Assembly (NCBI GenBank): GCA_025738555.1
Contig: JAOVFP010000006.1
Span: 4,960,001 to 5,024,000, forward strand
Origin: Cyathus striatus
Taxonomy: Eukaryota > Basidiomycota > Agaricomycetes > Agaricales > Nidulariaceae
DNA length: 64,000 bases
Direction of reading: 5' to 3'
Position numbers and translations under genes: made by a program. Below the pieces are notes generated by a model. It made no database searches, was not told the DNA's origin, and saw nothing but the letters and a program-made list of their open reading frames with translations. Shown piece after piece: positions 12,180 to 23,100 of the stretch. Position 1 is the first letter of the stretch. Each line of letters opens with the position of its first letter.

Positions 12180-13760
12180 ACTCTTTCGACGGGAGACTGG
12201 TAGTTATGGGAAGGGGTCTCAGCCTCATCAGTGTACGTCCTCCCTCTCCTTTCAACAGGGTACATAGCATGGGCACAATATGCCCACAAGGGATAGAGCT
12301 ACAGAGGAATTGGGATCGTGGACGCAAACCCGCTGTGTTACCGTGACTAAGTACATCCTTTCTTTCTCTTTTTCCTCCCCTTCCTCCATTTCACCTCTCC
12401 TTTCTTCGCTCCTTTCGCTGTACGTTACTCCAGTTCTCCTCTTCCCCCATCCCCTTCCTCCCTATGTTCCGCCATTTGCTTTCGTTCCCTTACATCACCA
12501 CCCTTTTGGCTTCTGTCACGCTCCTCTTTCCATCATGCTGACACGCCTAACAGTGACTTCCTTCTGATGGCGTACCACTCGTCGTCCTCCTTGGCATCGT
12601 CGTTCCTCCCGTTATCGTTTAGGCAAGAACAGACGGGAGGTCGGCGGAACACGTGGTGCTTTGGCGGCTGTTGAGAATGTAGAAGCCCCAGAGTTGAAAC
12701 CTGGACGTTGGTGGGGGGGAAAGCTATGTATGATGGCCGATATACGCAATAGGTATGTTGCGCATTTCCTCGTTTTCTGATTGCAGTGGCGGTTTTCATT
12801 CTCTCCATTTCTCTTTCCTTGTCTTCTTTTACTTTGTCTATGCTATACCTTTTCTAGCTGCCTTCTTTATATCTTCTTTATACTCTTATCTTCATCGTTC
12901 TCCACCCCCTCCTCGTCCTTGTAGCCGTCCCTACGTCTTACGCTTCCCCTCAAAGGCATTCCCTTCATCTCCTCGTCTCATTCTTGTCCACTATCTCGTA
13001 TCCTATCATCGCTGCTCCGTACTTCTTCAACGCTGTTCATACCTGCTCCTCCCTCCTCTTCTCTCTGTCTTTTGTGGTACTTTTGTTCAAAAGATTAACA
13101 GCCTCTCTCACAGACACTGCACCGCCGGCTTTACACATCCTCCTCACATCTTAATTCTGAATAAGACATCGGGTGCCTTTCGTTACGCCTTTACGAAAAC
13201 TGCAATCTCGCACACCACGTGCACGAATCACGGTTACTTATCTCTGAATGAGAACGTTGCGAGAAGTCGCAAATGTAAAACTACTTCATGATATTGTACC
13301 TACTTGGAATGTTGTACCTGACGCCTGAATGCAATGTGGTCCCGTTACTTTCCTGGTCCTAAAATTAAATGAAAGCCGTAGACTATTTCAGATGCACTAG
13401 AGCGAGGAAGTAATCCTACGAAAGCTGCTAACTCACTTGAATGGTTAATACTCAGCCACGGCTTTCACCATGACAACTTACAAGTTTCCCTGTTATATAT
13501 TCCCCATAATGGGGAACACCAATGACTGTGAGCAGTGGAGCTAAGTAACTTATCAGCTCTTGCAGCAGGGACACCAGTCATGAAACCAACTTGACAGCCG
13601 CAGCAGCACGGAAGTATCACGATCGTCGAAGACAGCAGAGCGAACTTTGATTTTTAACTCTCAAGGGCCAAATACTTTGATACGCGGAGATTTCAGACAG
13701 CTACATTACATACTAGAGCAGCGAGGAGTCGAGTCGAGAGAGACATGACAAGTCGCCCCA
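12180..13760 (+). repeat. R1 dispersed repeat, copy a
   Basis: Non-coding repeat with a fixed order of landmarks seen several times in the window: GGGAAGGGGTCTCAGCC (12208), a long C/T tract (12350-12530), CATGCTGACACGCCTAACAG (12533), GGACGTTGGTGGGG (12704), a second C/T tract (12780-13080), CACAGACACTGCACCGCCGG (13109), TTGTACCTGACGCCTGAATG (13314) and GAGTCGAGTCGAGAGAGA (13717). The same order recurs at 15.5-17 kb and in part at 36-37, 41-44, 51 and 57 kb. Long frames inside, such as 12755-13291, follow the C/T tracts and are not genes. Confidence 0.7.
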
Positions 13761-13934
13761 AGTTAATCAGGTGAACGTTAACGTTCCTTCGAAACGGAAT
13801 GACGACGGTCAAAGTTCCCAACCGGTTCCTTCCCCAACTCAGGCTGGCTGGCCGTTGTCAACCAGCTGTACTTCCACTTTATGGCATTGGTATAGCGATT
13901 CACCTCGAATTCGAACGCAGAGCATCAGGGTCTT

Positions 13935-14285
13935 CACGTCGAATGAAGCTGTTTGGTGTGGCGAGATAAAAAGCTGAGAAGAATCCCTCAAACCGGTCGG
14001 TACCCTTACAAATGGAGACACTTTTTGATTGTGGGCGAGCATTGCAATTAGAGGGTCCTCGCTTCGAATGAAGCTGTTGGTGTGGCGAAGATAAACAAGC
14101 TGAGAAAGAATCCCTCAGACGGGCCGGTGCCCTCAGTACAGATGGAGAAATTTTTTGATTGGGAGCGTGCATTGCTTCTCGAGTTGTAAATATAAAAATA
14201 ACACAATGAGAGCTCGTTTCGAATGAAGCTGTTGGTGTCGTAAAAATAAAATAACGCAATAAGCGGGTTTTCGCTTCGAATGAAG
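13935..14285 (+). repeat. Degenerate tandem repeat keyed by CGAATGAAGCTGT
   Basis: Four copies of CGAATGAAGCTGT(T)GGTGTGGCGA start at about 13942, 14060, 14219 and 14277. Between the first two, the whole 118-bp unit is repeated, including GAATCCCTCA and TTTTTTGATTG. The later units are shorter. The array runs into the start of the F-box/LRR-like fragment. Confidence 0.7.
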
Positions 14286-15268
14286 CTGTATGATGTGGCG
14301 AAGACAACAAAATGTACAAACAAGGTGAGCACTGACTCGGATGCCAGTGTGGCGTATGATGTTCATTCTCTATATAACTCAGTTGGTGTTCCACCAATCG
14401 ACAGCTTAATTTTCCAATTCCCTCAACACACACGTCTCTCAAATCTCTATCACCTTTTATCCAGAACCGAGATGACGCAACTCACGCTTTGTAGTGATCA
14501 TGAGACCGTTCCTCCTGGTTCGCTCACAATCCCAGAAACCTTATACAATGTTACCCACCTTGAATGTCACGAACTTTCGTATACATGCGATACTTTCTCC
14601 AAATCAGTTTTACTTTATATGCCTCAACTTTCCAGCATTGTATTTGACAGTGAAATGTTGAATTCAGTTCAGCAATCATCCATCTATCAAATCTAACAGA
14701 ACTCAAGTTAAGTGGTAAATTTGCAAACATGCTGACAATAATTGTCGCTCCGCAACTTAATTTACTTGAGCTGGAAGGAAGCTCCTACGATAAAGAGTTT
14801 CTAAAGCAGGAAGTGGCCACCGATGTTTCTGTATTTATCATGCGCTCCGGATACCCGAAACATAAACTCAAACTAACCAACATACCGCTGAGCAGGCAGT
14901 GGATTATTGGGGAGTTTCCGAATTTAAAGGAACTGGAAATTTGTCCGTTGAAGAGCGACGATATCGAAACATTGGGATCTGAGCTCAATATTCCAGAATC
15001 AAATGCAGAGTTGTCCAAATCTCCTATGAGCACCTTTAGATTTGTCATAGAGAACTACCAAGGCATCGATATCAAAAAACTTACATCAGTGATCGAGTTG
15101 TGGATCTTTCGGGGTATGTTAAATATGATATCCTTGGAGTTCTGTGAGAAGGTTGATGCTGAAAGGATGCAACTGCTGGAAATGTTTCGGGACTCACAAC
15201 TCAAAAAGGGTGTATTTATTGTGATTTATGAACCTACTGAACCTACTACGTATAGTAGGCTTGATTAA
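14280..15268 (+). pseudogene. F-box/leucine-rich-type protein fragment, frameshifted
   Basis: Two open segments join into one protein. The first (14280-14696) has regularly spaced leucines (LSNLYHLL, MTQLTLC, LYNVTHLEC). The second continues in another frame just before 14729, where the shifted reading gives HLSNLTELKLSGKFANMLT and then PQLNLLELEGSS and FPNLKELEIC. This alternation of short leucine-rich strands is typical of the C-terminal half of mushroom F-box proteins. No F-box is present upstream; a tandem repeat lies there instead. The shift at about 14680-14690 could be a one-base lesion or an unrecognised small intron. In the cell such proteins would select substrates for an SCF ubiquitin ligase. 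The family call is by resemblance only. Confidence 0.45.
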
Positions 15269-15479
15269 AGGTGAAGCGTCGCCTCCCTCGCGGAGGTGTC
15301 ACACACCGATAGAGAATGCTTAGGTATTCGTATGCAATAGAGATGTAGTAAATATGTTGGATCAAGTCAAGTCACGTATACACTGCACTACACAGAGCTA
15401 GTCATGTCCCGGTGAGCTTGGGAGCCACTAAGTCACTGAGGTACGGAGAAGCAGTGTCACACCGAGCTAGTGAAGGTTA

Positions 15480-16998
15480 TTTAGCCTATGTATACTGGAA
15501 CAGCAGGGAGTCGAGTCGAGGGAGAGATGTCGAGGAGCCGAGGAGCCGATCCGAGTTGATTTGTTGACGTCATATACGTTCCCACGAAACCAGGAAACCG
15601 GTTCCTTTCCAAACTCAGACTGACCGTAGGTCCGCAAAGCTCTTCTTCTTTGGCCCTCACTGTGCCCTACACCCGAACTGACTCAAGTTCTCTGCCCCAA
15701 CTCTGCCCCACATCCTGTCCTTTCGTCGTGCGCATGAAAGCTCGTTACACGTTTGGTTGCTGTAGACCGTGATACATTCAGGAAAGGTCCACGACGTCCA
15801 CCCCCAACTTCCTGGCATTTCTCTTTCGCTGCCCCGTGTCTTGCTGCTCTTTGGACAGGAGACCGTGATACTTACAAGCTTGAATGGTCCCCTCAGCAGA
15901 TTGGAGTCACTGTGGGATTGGGATCGTAGACGAATGCCCGCATTGTACTGCTAAGCTTCTAGAGCACTACTACTAATAGTACGTCCTTCTCTCCCTCCCT
16001 TCCCTCCCAGTTCACTCCTTCCTCTTTCCTCCCCTTCCTCCCAGTTCACTCCTTCCTCTTTTCTTCCCTTTCTTCCCTTCCTCCCCTTCCTCCCCTTCCT
16101 TCACTTTCTCGCATTATCCTCATTTCTCGCGCATATCCTCTCTCATGCAGTCACCATCTCTCTCCCTATCCTCTAGCTCGCTTATCTCTACCAGTTTGTT
16201 ACTCTCCTCATTCTCTTTCCCTATCCCCTCTCTCCCCCACATTCAAATCATCTCCTTTCGTTCCCTTACATAATCACCCCCGTTTGTCTTCTTTCACGCT
16301 TCTGTTCCCATCATGCTGATGCACTCAACAGTGACATCCTTCTAATCTCATACCGCTCATCGTCCTCTTTGGCACGGGCGTCGTCTCCCTCATAGATCTC
16401 ATTCTCCCCGTACGTTACTCAAGCAAAACATAGCGGAAGGCCTTCGAAACGTGTAGTTCTTTACGTTGCGGAAACGTATAAGTCATGGAGCTGAAGCTCG
16501 GACGTTAGTGGGGAAGAGCTATGCATGTTGTCCCATATACTCGATAAGTGTGTTGCGCATTCCCCGTGTTCTCCTGGCAGTGGCAGTTTTCATTCTTCTC
16601 CTCTTTTTTCCTTCCTGTTATACACTCGTTCTCTTTGGTCCACCTGTTGGTGTACTTCTCTCCTACTCTATCCCTCCATAGCATTCACTACACTGCCATC
16701 TTCCTCGTTTTCTACCTTTACCTTCTCCCCCTCCTCGTCCCTATCCCTCTTCTCATCCTCGCCCTCGCCCCAGTCCATGTTTCGCCTTCCCACTTACATG
16801 TTTGACTTTCCCTCCTAAACATTCACTCCACCTTCCGGTTCTCTTCTCGTCCACTTTCCTTGTACCCTAACAACGCAGCTCGGTTTTTTTTTCAACCCTG
16901 TTCATAAATACATACGTCCTCCTTTTCTCCGCTTTCTATCTTATATGGTGCTCATCTTCAAAGATTAACCAAACTCTCCCACAGACACTGCACCGTCG
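15480..16998 (+). repeat. R1 dispersed repeat, copy b
   Basis: It repeats the R1 landmarks: GAGTCGAGTCGAGGGAGAGA (15508), GTTTGGTTGCTGTAGACCG (about 15750), C/T tract (15980-16300), CATGCTGATGCACTCAACAG (16313), GGACGTTAGTGGGG (16500), GTGTTGCGCATTCC (16550), a second C/T tract (16570-16900) and CACAGACACTGCACCGTCGG (16980). No coding potential is seen apart from accidental frames in the C/T tracts. Confidence 0.7.
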
Positions 16999-17690
16999 GC
17001 TTTACACGTCCTCTTCCGCACCTTAACGCCGTACAAGTCACCGAGCTCATTTCGGTTAGAGAATGTGCGTGGCCGGGGAGGAGAGAACGCACTCGATAGA
17101 GTATCACGCCATCAAGTACCCAGTTCACTCTCGTCGTACTGGTCTATAACACGTCGAAACGAAGCTGCGCCTCATCTTTCGCTAGTCTACAAACGGCAGT
17201 GAAACCCACCATATTGTTGCGCGTACGGTGGAAAGCACAAATTAGCTTGACGTTGCAGCTAGACGGACAGAGCGGTATTCAACAACGAGGACACCACAGT
17301 TCCACTGTTGACGGAAGCAGTCAGGATGATGCTTGGGCGTGCGTTGGGGAGAGCTGTGTCTTTACACGTCCTCCTCGCGTCTCATCACTGTATAAGGCAC
17401 CTGGCACCTTTATAGGGAGGTGAGAACGCACTCAAGAGCATATCATAATATCAAGTACCCGCTCGTTCTCGTCGTATTGGATATAACATGTCGAAACAAC
17501 TTGAAAGCTGTGCCTCACTTCTCTTCTCTTTCGCTAGTGAGTCGTAATGAAGCCCACAATATATAGCAACTACTGGAGAGCTTGACGTTACAGCGAGAAG
17601 CAACAGCAAGGACACCAGAATCCCACTTTTGACGTCGATATTCATTCTCCTTTCTCCCCGTAGCATTTGAAGGTCGTGAAATCCACCCGG
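16999..17690 (+). repeat. Tandem duplication of about 345 bp, diverged
   Basis: The unit from TTTACACGTCCTCTTCC (about 17000) to about 17345 is repeated from TTTACACGTCCTCCTCG (about 17352) to about 17690. Both contain GAGAACGCACTC, ATCAAGTACCC, CTCGTCGTA and AGCTTGACGTT in the same order. It extends R1 copy b and is non-coding. Confidence 0.65.
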
Positions 17691-17976
17691 ATTGAGGACA
17701 GCTGACAGATGCTAGGCAGACGGCAAGGAATGCTGAGAGTGGGCGCAGATTATTATGGAGTGTTTGAATGTGGTGGTACTGATACACATGTAAATGAATA
17801 CAACATACCTTAATAAAAAATAGGGCCATCTAGTGGCAAAACCCACTACCTACCAAATAAAAAATAGGGCCAGGTAAGAGAACTGAGAATATTTATTAAT
17901 AATACAAATTTAAAATACAGTAATTGATACAATATATTAAAACTCACATATTCTGTGGAGTTCATAAGTCTGCAAC

Positions 17977-18469
17977 TGTGAGGTTTCCGGTTTCAAAGTC
18001 AGAGGGTTAGACTTCAATTGCGGAAACACACTAGAAAAGGGTTAGAGTTTGAGTTTTTAATGAGAACTTAGGACTTAGAAAATACGTGTCTAAATGTCTC
18101 GTATTCAGAAACTCTAAAGTACTAGGTACTTTACTGGGGTTTATATACATATCTACGAGGTAAGTAATGAGTCATGAGTAGGTCTATCAAGTCAAGGGAA
18201 GTAAATATCGAGTCAGAGAGGGGAAGGGGAAGTAAGTAAATAGAGAGGGGAAAGAGAGTCGTGCTTTGATGAGTCTTGAGGAGGTGGTACCGACAAGGTC
18301 AACAGTACCGTAGGTCAAGGCGGAAGTGTTAGAGAGAGGGAGCCAATGAGTGAGGAGGGAGCATATGGAAGTAAAGTCGTTGTCGCATGGACGGTCCATG
18401 CGACGGTGTTCGTATCACGTGACTATGTTGATTGCTGACGTCAGAGCTCTGCAAGGTCGAGACCTTACA
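17977..18469 (-). repeat. Solo LTR, 493 bp, with 5-bp target duplication GCAAC
   Basis: The block starts TGTGAGGT and ends ACCTTACA on the plus strand, so it has TG...CA ends with a short inverted repeat. GCAAC lies directly outside both ends (17972-17976 and 18470-18474). On the minus strand there is a TATA-like ATGTATATAAACCCC in the middle, giving the direction of transcription. No internal retroelement sequence is next to it, so it is a solo LTR left by recombination. Confidence 0.85.
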
Positions 18470-18659
18470 GCAACCCATGGGTTTTACTAATATTTATGAA
18501 TTTTAGAATAAGAAAGAATATAAGACAAAATATGCCATAGCACTCAGACCAGACATGCAAACATTATGTACAATAGCTCATTTTGTATGTACATTACAGG
18601 GCTTGCGATATGTGAGCACTTGGCTGAATCGAGTTAAAATTGGCAGCTGTAAGATACTA

Positions 18660-19230
18660 TCTTTAGGTAAGCAATGGCATGTGAATTGTACTAGGAAAGT
18701 CTAGTATACTCAAAACAATAGACATTGAATTATAATGAACTAGAGTACAACTATTTATATGTAGTATAGTATGGGCATGAAACAGAGGGGTTAAAAATGA
18801 AGCAGAGAGAGCAAAACAATGTAGAGATTTTATAAATGAAGCAAATAAACTAGAATTGAAGTAGAGAGAGAAGGAACAAAGTAGGGAGATCTGTAAAAAA
18901 AGTAGGGAGAGCTGGAACCAAGCTGAAAGATCAGAAATAAAGCAGCTAGAGTAGAAACAAAGCAGGGAGAGCTGGAACCAAGCTGAGAGAGCAGAATTAA
19001 AGTAGCTAGAGTAGAAACAAGTTATAAAGAGCAGGAACAAAGCACAGAGACCAGAAACTAGACAGGGAGATCAAGAATGAAGAGGAGACCAGAAAACAAG
19101 CAGAGAGAGCATGAACTAGGCAGAGAGAGCAGGAACAGATTGAGAATGATGGAGAGAGAATAAGAACAAGTTAGAGAGAGCATGAACAAAACAGATAGGT
19201 TCATGGCTTATGAACAAGGCAGTAAGCTTA
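18660..19230 (+). repeat. Purine-rich minisatellite-like tract
   Basis: The tract is made of imperfect short units such as AGAGAGCAGGAACAAAGC. One segment of about 60 bp from GGGAGAGCTGGAACCAAGCT near 18905 is repeated near 18965. The frame at 18663-19040 (minus) is a translation of this repeat and is not called. Confidence 0.7.
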
Positions 19231-19899
19231 AGAAATTATAATTGCACAAAATTACAAGAGGTACAGGGTCAAGTTAGATGGGGTATTCTAATATATATTT
19301 ATTATAACTTTGGAACAAGCTGACCTAAAATTATGATTGTGGTGTCATTAGAACCATATGATGAGGGGCAATGCAGTGCCATAATATCTAAAGGATTGAG
19401 CACAAATAGGAGTAGTGATGATGATATTAATGAATTCAATATAGGCCTGCTACCTAAGTTTAACTAATAAAATTAGATAGTGAAGAAGACATGAAAGGGC
19501 TGTATGTTATGAAAGTTAGTCAAGTTAAATAGCAAAAGGAATGCAACACACATTGTGAAATGAGGATTGATTTTAGCTTGTCAGAGATGAGAGAGGAGTA
19601 AAGATAACACACAGTTTAAGATAGAAGCAAGGAAGATGGGAAATAAATACAACACAAGATTATATAGTAGTAGGATTTTCAATTGATAACAATTGATTGA
19701 AATAGTGGTCCAATTCATAAGTGTACTAAATACATTTTGAATAGTTTTGGTTTCAATAGTGGCAGGAGCCAATCAGCTTGAGATCACAGCAAGAACCAAT
19801 CAGGTTGAGATCCCAAAGTCAGATCTCAAAATTGCCTTTTCAGGATGTCAAGAGTCCCCTAAGACCCACTTACTTACCTTAAAAGGTAGTGGGAATTTA
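19231..19899. other. Flank of the LINE, no supported gene
   Basis: AT-rich DNA up to the LINE target site. It may be the continuation of the element that carried LTR-A copy 2 before the LINE landed, but I cannot recognise a coding part. Confidence 0.3.
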
Positions 19900-19914
19900 A
19901 AATTCTTAAATGTC

Positions 19915-19936
19915 TTTTTTTTTTTTTTTTTTTGGT
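19915..19936 (-). other. Poly(A) tail of the LINE
   Basis: A run of about 20 T on the plus strand directly beside the target duplication marks the 3' end of the minus-strand LINE. This is the footprint of target-primed reverse transcription. Confidence 0.9.
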
Positions 19937-20115
19937 GGTACCTGTGATTTAACACAGGACATACAGTAGTTAACAAGGTTAATTTGTATTGTCTGGTAAT
20001 TTGTTGGCTTCACAGCCGAGATAGAGATATGCCTAAATGGAAGTTATTTACCACACCGAAGAAATGCCTTATGCACACCAAGGTTGTCCAAGGTAGTGTG
20101 GAACTCTGAGCCATT

Positions 20116-23100
20116 TTATCTATCAGGAGGGTTGTTTCTATCCCCTGCACAGGGTTTCTCCAGCGGCTCTATACCCACTAAAACTCCGGGATGCCATTTT
20201 AGGTTTTTGCCTCAATCTGTTGAGGTAGGATCTCTCAGTACACCGGACCAAGTGCTTCGTACCTTCTCTGGGTGAGTAGCTTTGTTTTTATATTGCTTCT
20301 TGTTTGTGGATAGGAAGTCGTATTTCAAGATTTCGTTGATTGTTCGGATCCATCTGTTGTGGATTTCCACCTTGGTGTGTAGTTTAGAGTTCTCACCCTT
20401 GCGGTCCATCCTCCATTCACATCAGATGCACCAAATGTAATATGCAGATGCAGACACAATTATCGTGAACAAACGGTCAGCGCCGGGTCTCTTTTTCCTG
20501 GCTGGAGTTTTCCAGTTGGAAATTGCACATCCTAGGACTGAACCCAGGGTTGTTACTTCCCATTCGATGTTTTTGAGCTTCAGTATTCTGGCGGTGAGTT
20601 TCCAAATGATCTCTTGGCCTGAGGCTTTACATTCCGTCAATATGTGGCCCATTGATTCTTCAACATTACAGGCTGGGCATATGGTGCGGTCCTCAAACCC
20701 TCTTAGGTGTTTCCATGCTTTTCCACACATATATATTCCGTGAAGCGCTTTCCAGATGAAATTTTGTGTCCATTTATTGATGATGTTCTTTGATCTGGTG
20801 CTCAGCCAGATGGCGCCGTCCATTGGTATTCGCCCTGTGCACTCCTCAATTCAGTATCGGGTGTCTTTGAGGTTGAGGGTTGAAGTTGCCCTAGTTAGGT
20901 TATTGTTGTTTTTTGTGGTGCACTTATGCTCTGCTTCCCTCAGGAGGCCTTTGTAGGCTGTTGATTGTGTCATGGTTGCTAATTTTGCTCCTGAGACTCG
21001 GAATTCGAGTGGGATTGATATGTCTATAGGTGTACCTTCTTCTAGTTCAGTGCCTTTGCCTGCTAAACAGTCTGCACCTTCATTCCCAATGTCACCACTG
21101 TGACCTTTGACTTTGCTAATATAGGTGTTTGCCTTGCACATGTGTATCTGTGCAATGGTAGCTTTGAATATGTCACTATTTTCATAGCCTATCCAGTCTT
21201 GGTCTTCAGCTTTGCATCTGCCTGTGGTGAGTATCATTATTGATGATTGGGAGTCGGACTTCATTTCCAGGTTCCTTTCACATGGGGTTTTCTGTGGTGG
21301 ACGCAGGAGTCCTACTGCTTCACCAGAGTTGTTGGATTGTGGGAGGTTCTTTGGGACATGAATGGATTCGTTATCAGGGTCATCTTCACTTTTCCAGACT
21401 CCGGCTCCAGCAATAGCGTTTAAGTCTCCATTATTTATGCAGGAGCTGTCAGTGTAGAAGATGTCTTGGGGTTGGTTTGGGGGTGTTGTTACCGCTAGTA
21501 TGGGGGTGGTGTGGGAGATGTCGGTGGGGTTGACAAAAATGTGGAAGCCATCCTTGAGGTTCATTACAACAAGATTGCGCTGCATACTGCGTGTTAAGTC
21601 ACCTGTTGTGTCTGGGGCATTTATGTCTTGGGGTTCGGATGGGGTTCCCTCTGGTAGCCATTTGGGCAGGAGGGTGAGCATAAGTTTGTTGCCAGCTTTC
21701 AGGCATTGATTAGGGTGCTCGCATGTGGATTTCCTTTGGCATATGTCACAGGTACAGCCTTCAGGTGTGTGTCCATCTACGTGGTGTTCGATGAAATCTG
21801 CCATTTGTCCAACTGAGATTATATTGTGGTTATTTTGTAGGCATCTTGCAACTATGCCATTGTATATCAGCCTAGAGTTGGGGTCTTGGCCAATGTGGTG
21901 CCATATAGGTAGTTCTCTTTTAACATTTTCATCTAGGGCTACCACAAAAAAATAGGTTTTGCATTCATAAGTGATCTTCAGCATGGTTTTGAGTTCTGTA
22001 GGAAGGCTAGAGTTGTGCTGTTTGGGGCGCCACTTTTGGAGGAAGCAGTTCATGGCTACTTTTCAGTTTTGGACATTGTCATTGATGGGTATTTCACAGG
22101 AGATGAGGTTATCAGCTATGAAGGCCCATCATGGTCTGCTGGGGCTCATATCTAGGTACCGGTGTAGTCTCATTACCTCTATCGCTTTGTTTCTGATTTC
22201 GAGGTCTAGTATTTTCTTTCCTCCTTTAGAGTGGGGTTCACGCATAAGTTCTCTTGAGACTGCTGATCTCCCTCCATCCCATACAAAGTTTTATACCATT
22301 TTTTGTAGTTGTTTTTCAATCTCTGGTGGCATGCCTTGGACATGTGTTTTGAATTGGGTGTTCCTGCCAACAATGATTTGGATCAAGAGTCTTTTGCCTT
22401 CGAGTGTGGGGTGTAGCCTGCCCCAGTTCTGCAGAGCCAGCTCGCATTTTTCCAGAGTGGGGGACCAAACATTTGTCTGGTTGATTTTGTTCCCAATGTA
22501 AGCACCAAGTGCTCGCACTGGTTCACCATCGGGTGTTATCTTTATGGTGGTGGAGATGGGTTGGTGGTTTTCACATTGCTTTCTGCTCTGTATAACTTTG
22601 GTATGGTGTTCGCTTGATCTGATAGGGAGTATCACTGTTTTATTAACATTGAACTTTGCCCCAGAAGCAAGACACCAGTCGTCTAGGATTCTAAAAACTT
22701 CGTTGGGGTCATCCTCTTTGGAGAGAAATACTGATGTGTCATCAGTGAAGAGGCTGGTAATTAGTTTCTGTACTTTTCCAGGTGTATGAAAACCATTTAG
22801 ATCACTTTGTCGCAGCATGGAGGCTAGCAGCTCGATTGTGAGATTGAACAGGAAGCACAAGAGAGGGTCTCCTTGTCTAACTCCTCTCGTGACTTTGTAT
22901 GGATCACTCAGAATGCCATTGATCATGACTTGGGTTGTGGCATCAGAGTAGAGGGTTGTGATTAGTTGTATGGTTTCTGAGGTGAAACCATATTTTTTTT
23001 AGCACTTGCCATATGTAGTGATGGAAGATTTTGTCATAGGCTTTCTCTTGGTCAAGAAAGACAATAATACCATCGTGTTCTTCAAGTTCGCCCCAGTGGA

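Noticed and set aside
12755..13291. 178-codon open frame (plus)
   Set aside because: It follows a C/T-rich tract of the R1 repeat, is low-complexity (Ser/Phe/Pro), and the matching tract at 16.6-16.9 kb is not open in the same way.
18663..19040. 125-codon frame (minus) rich in Phe/Ser/Leu
   Set aside because: Translation of the purine-rich minisatellite; periodic and without a domain.
21971..22501. 176-codon plus-strand frame across the LINE
   Set aside because: Antisense shadow of the LINE reverse transcriptase region.
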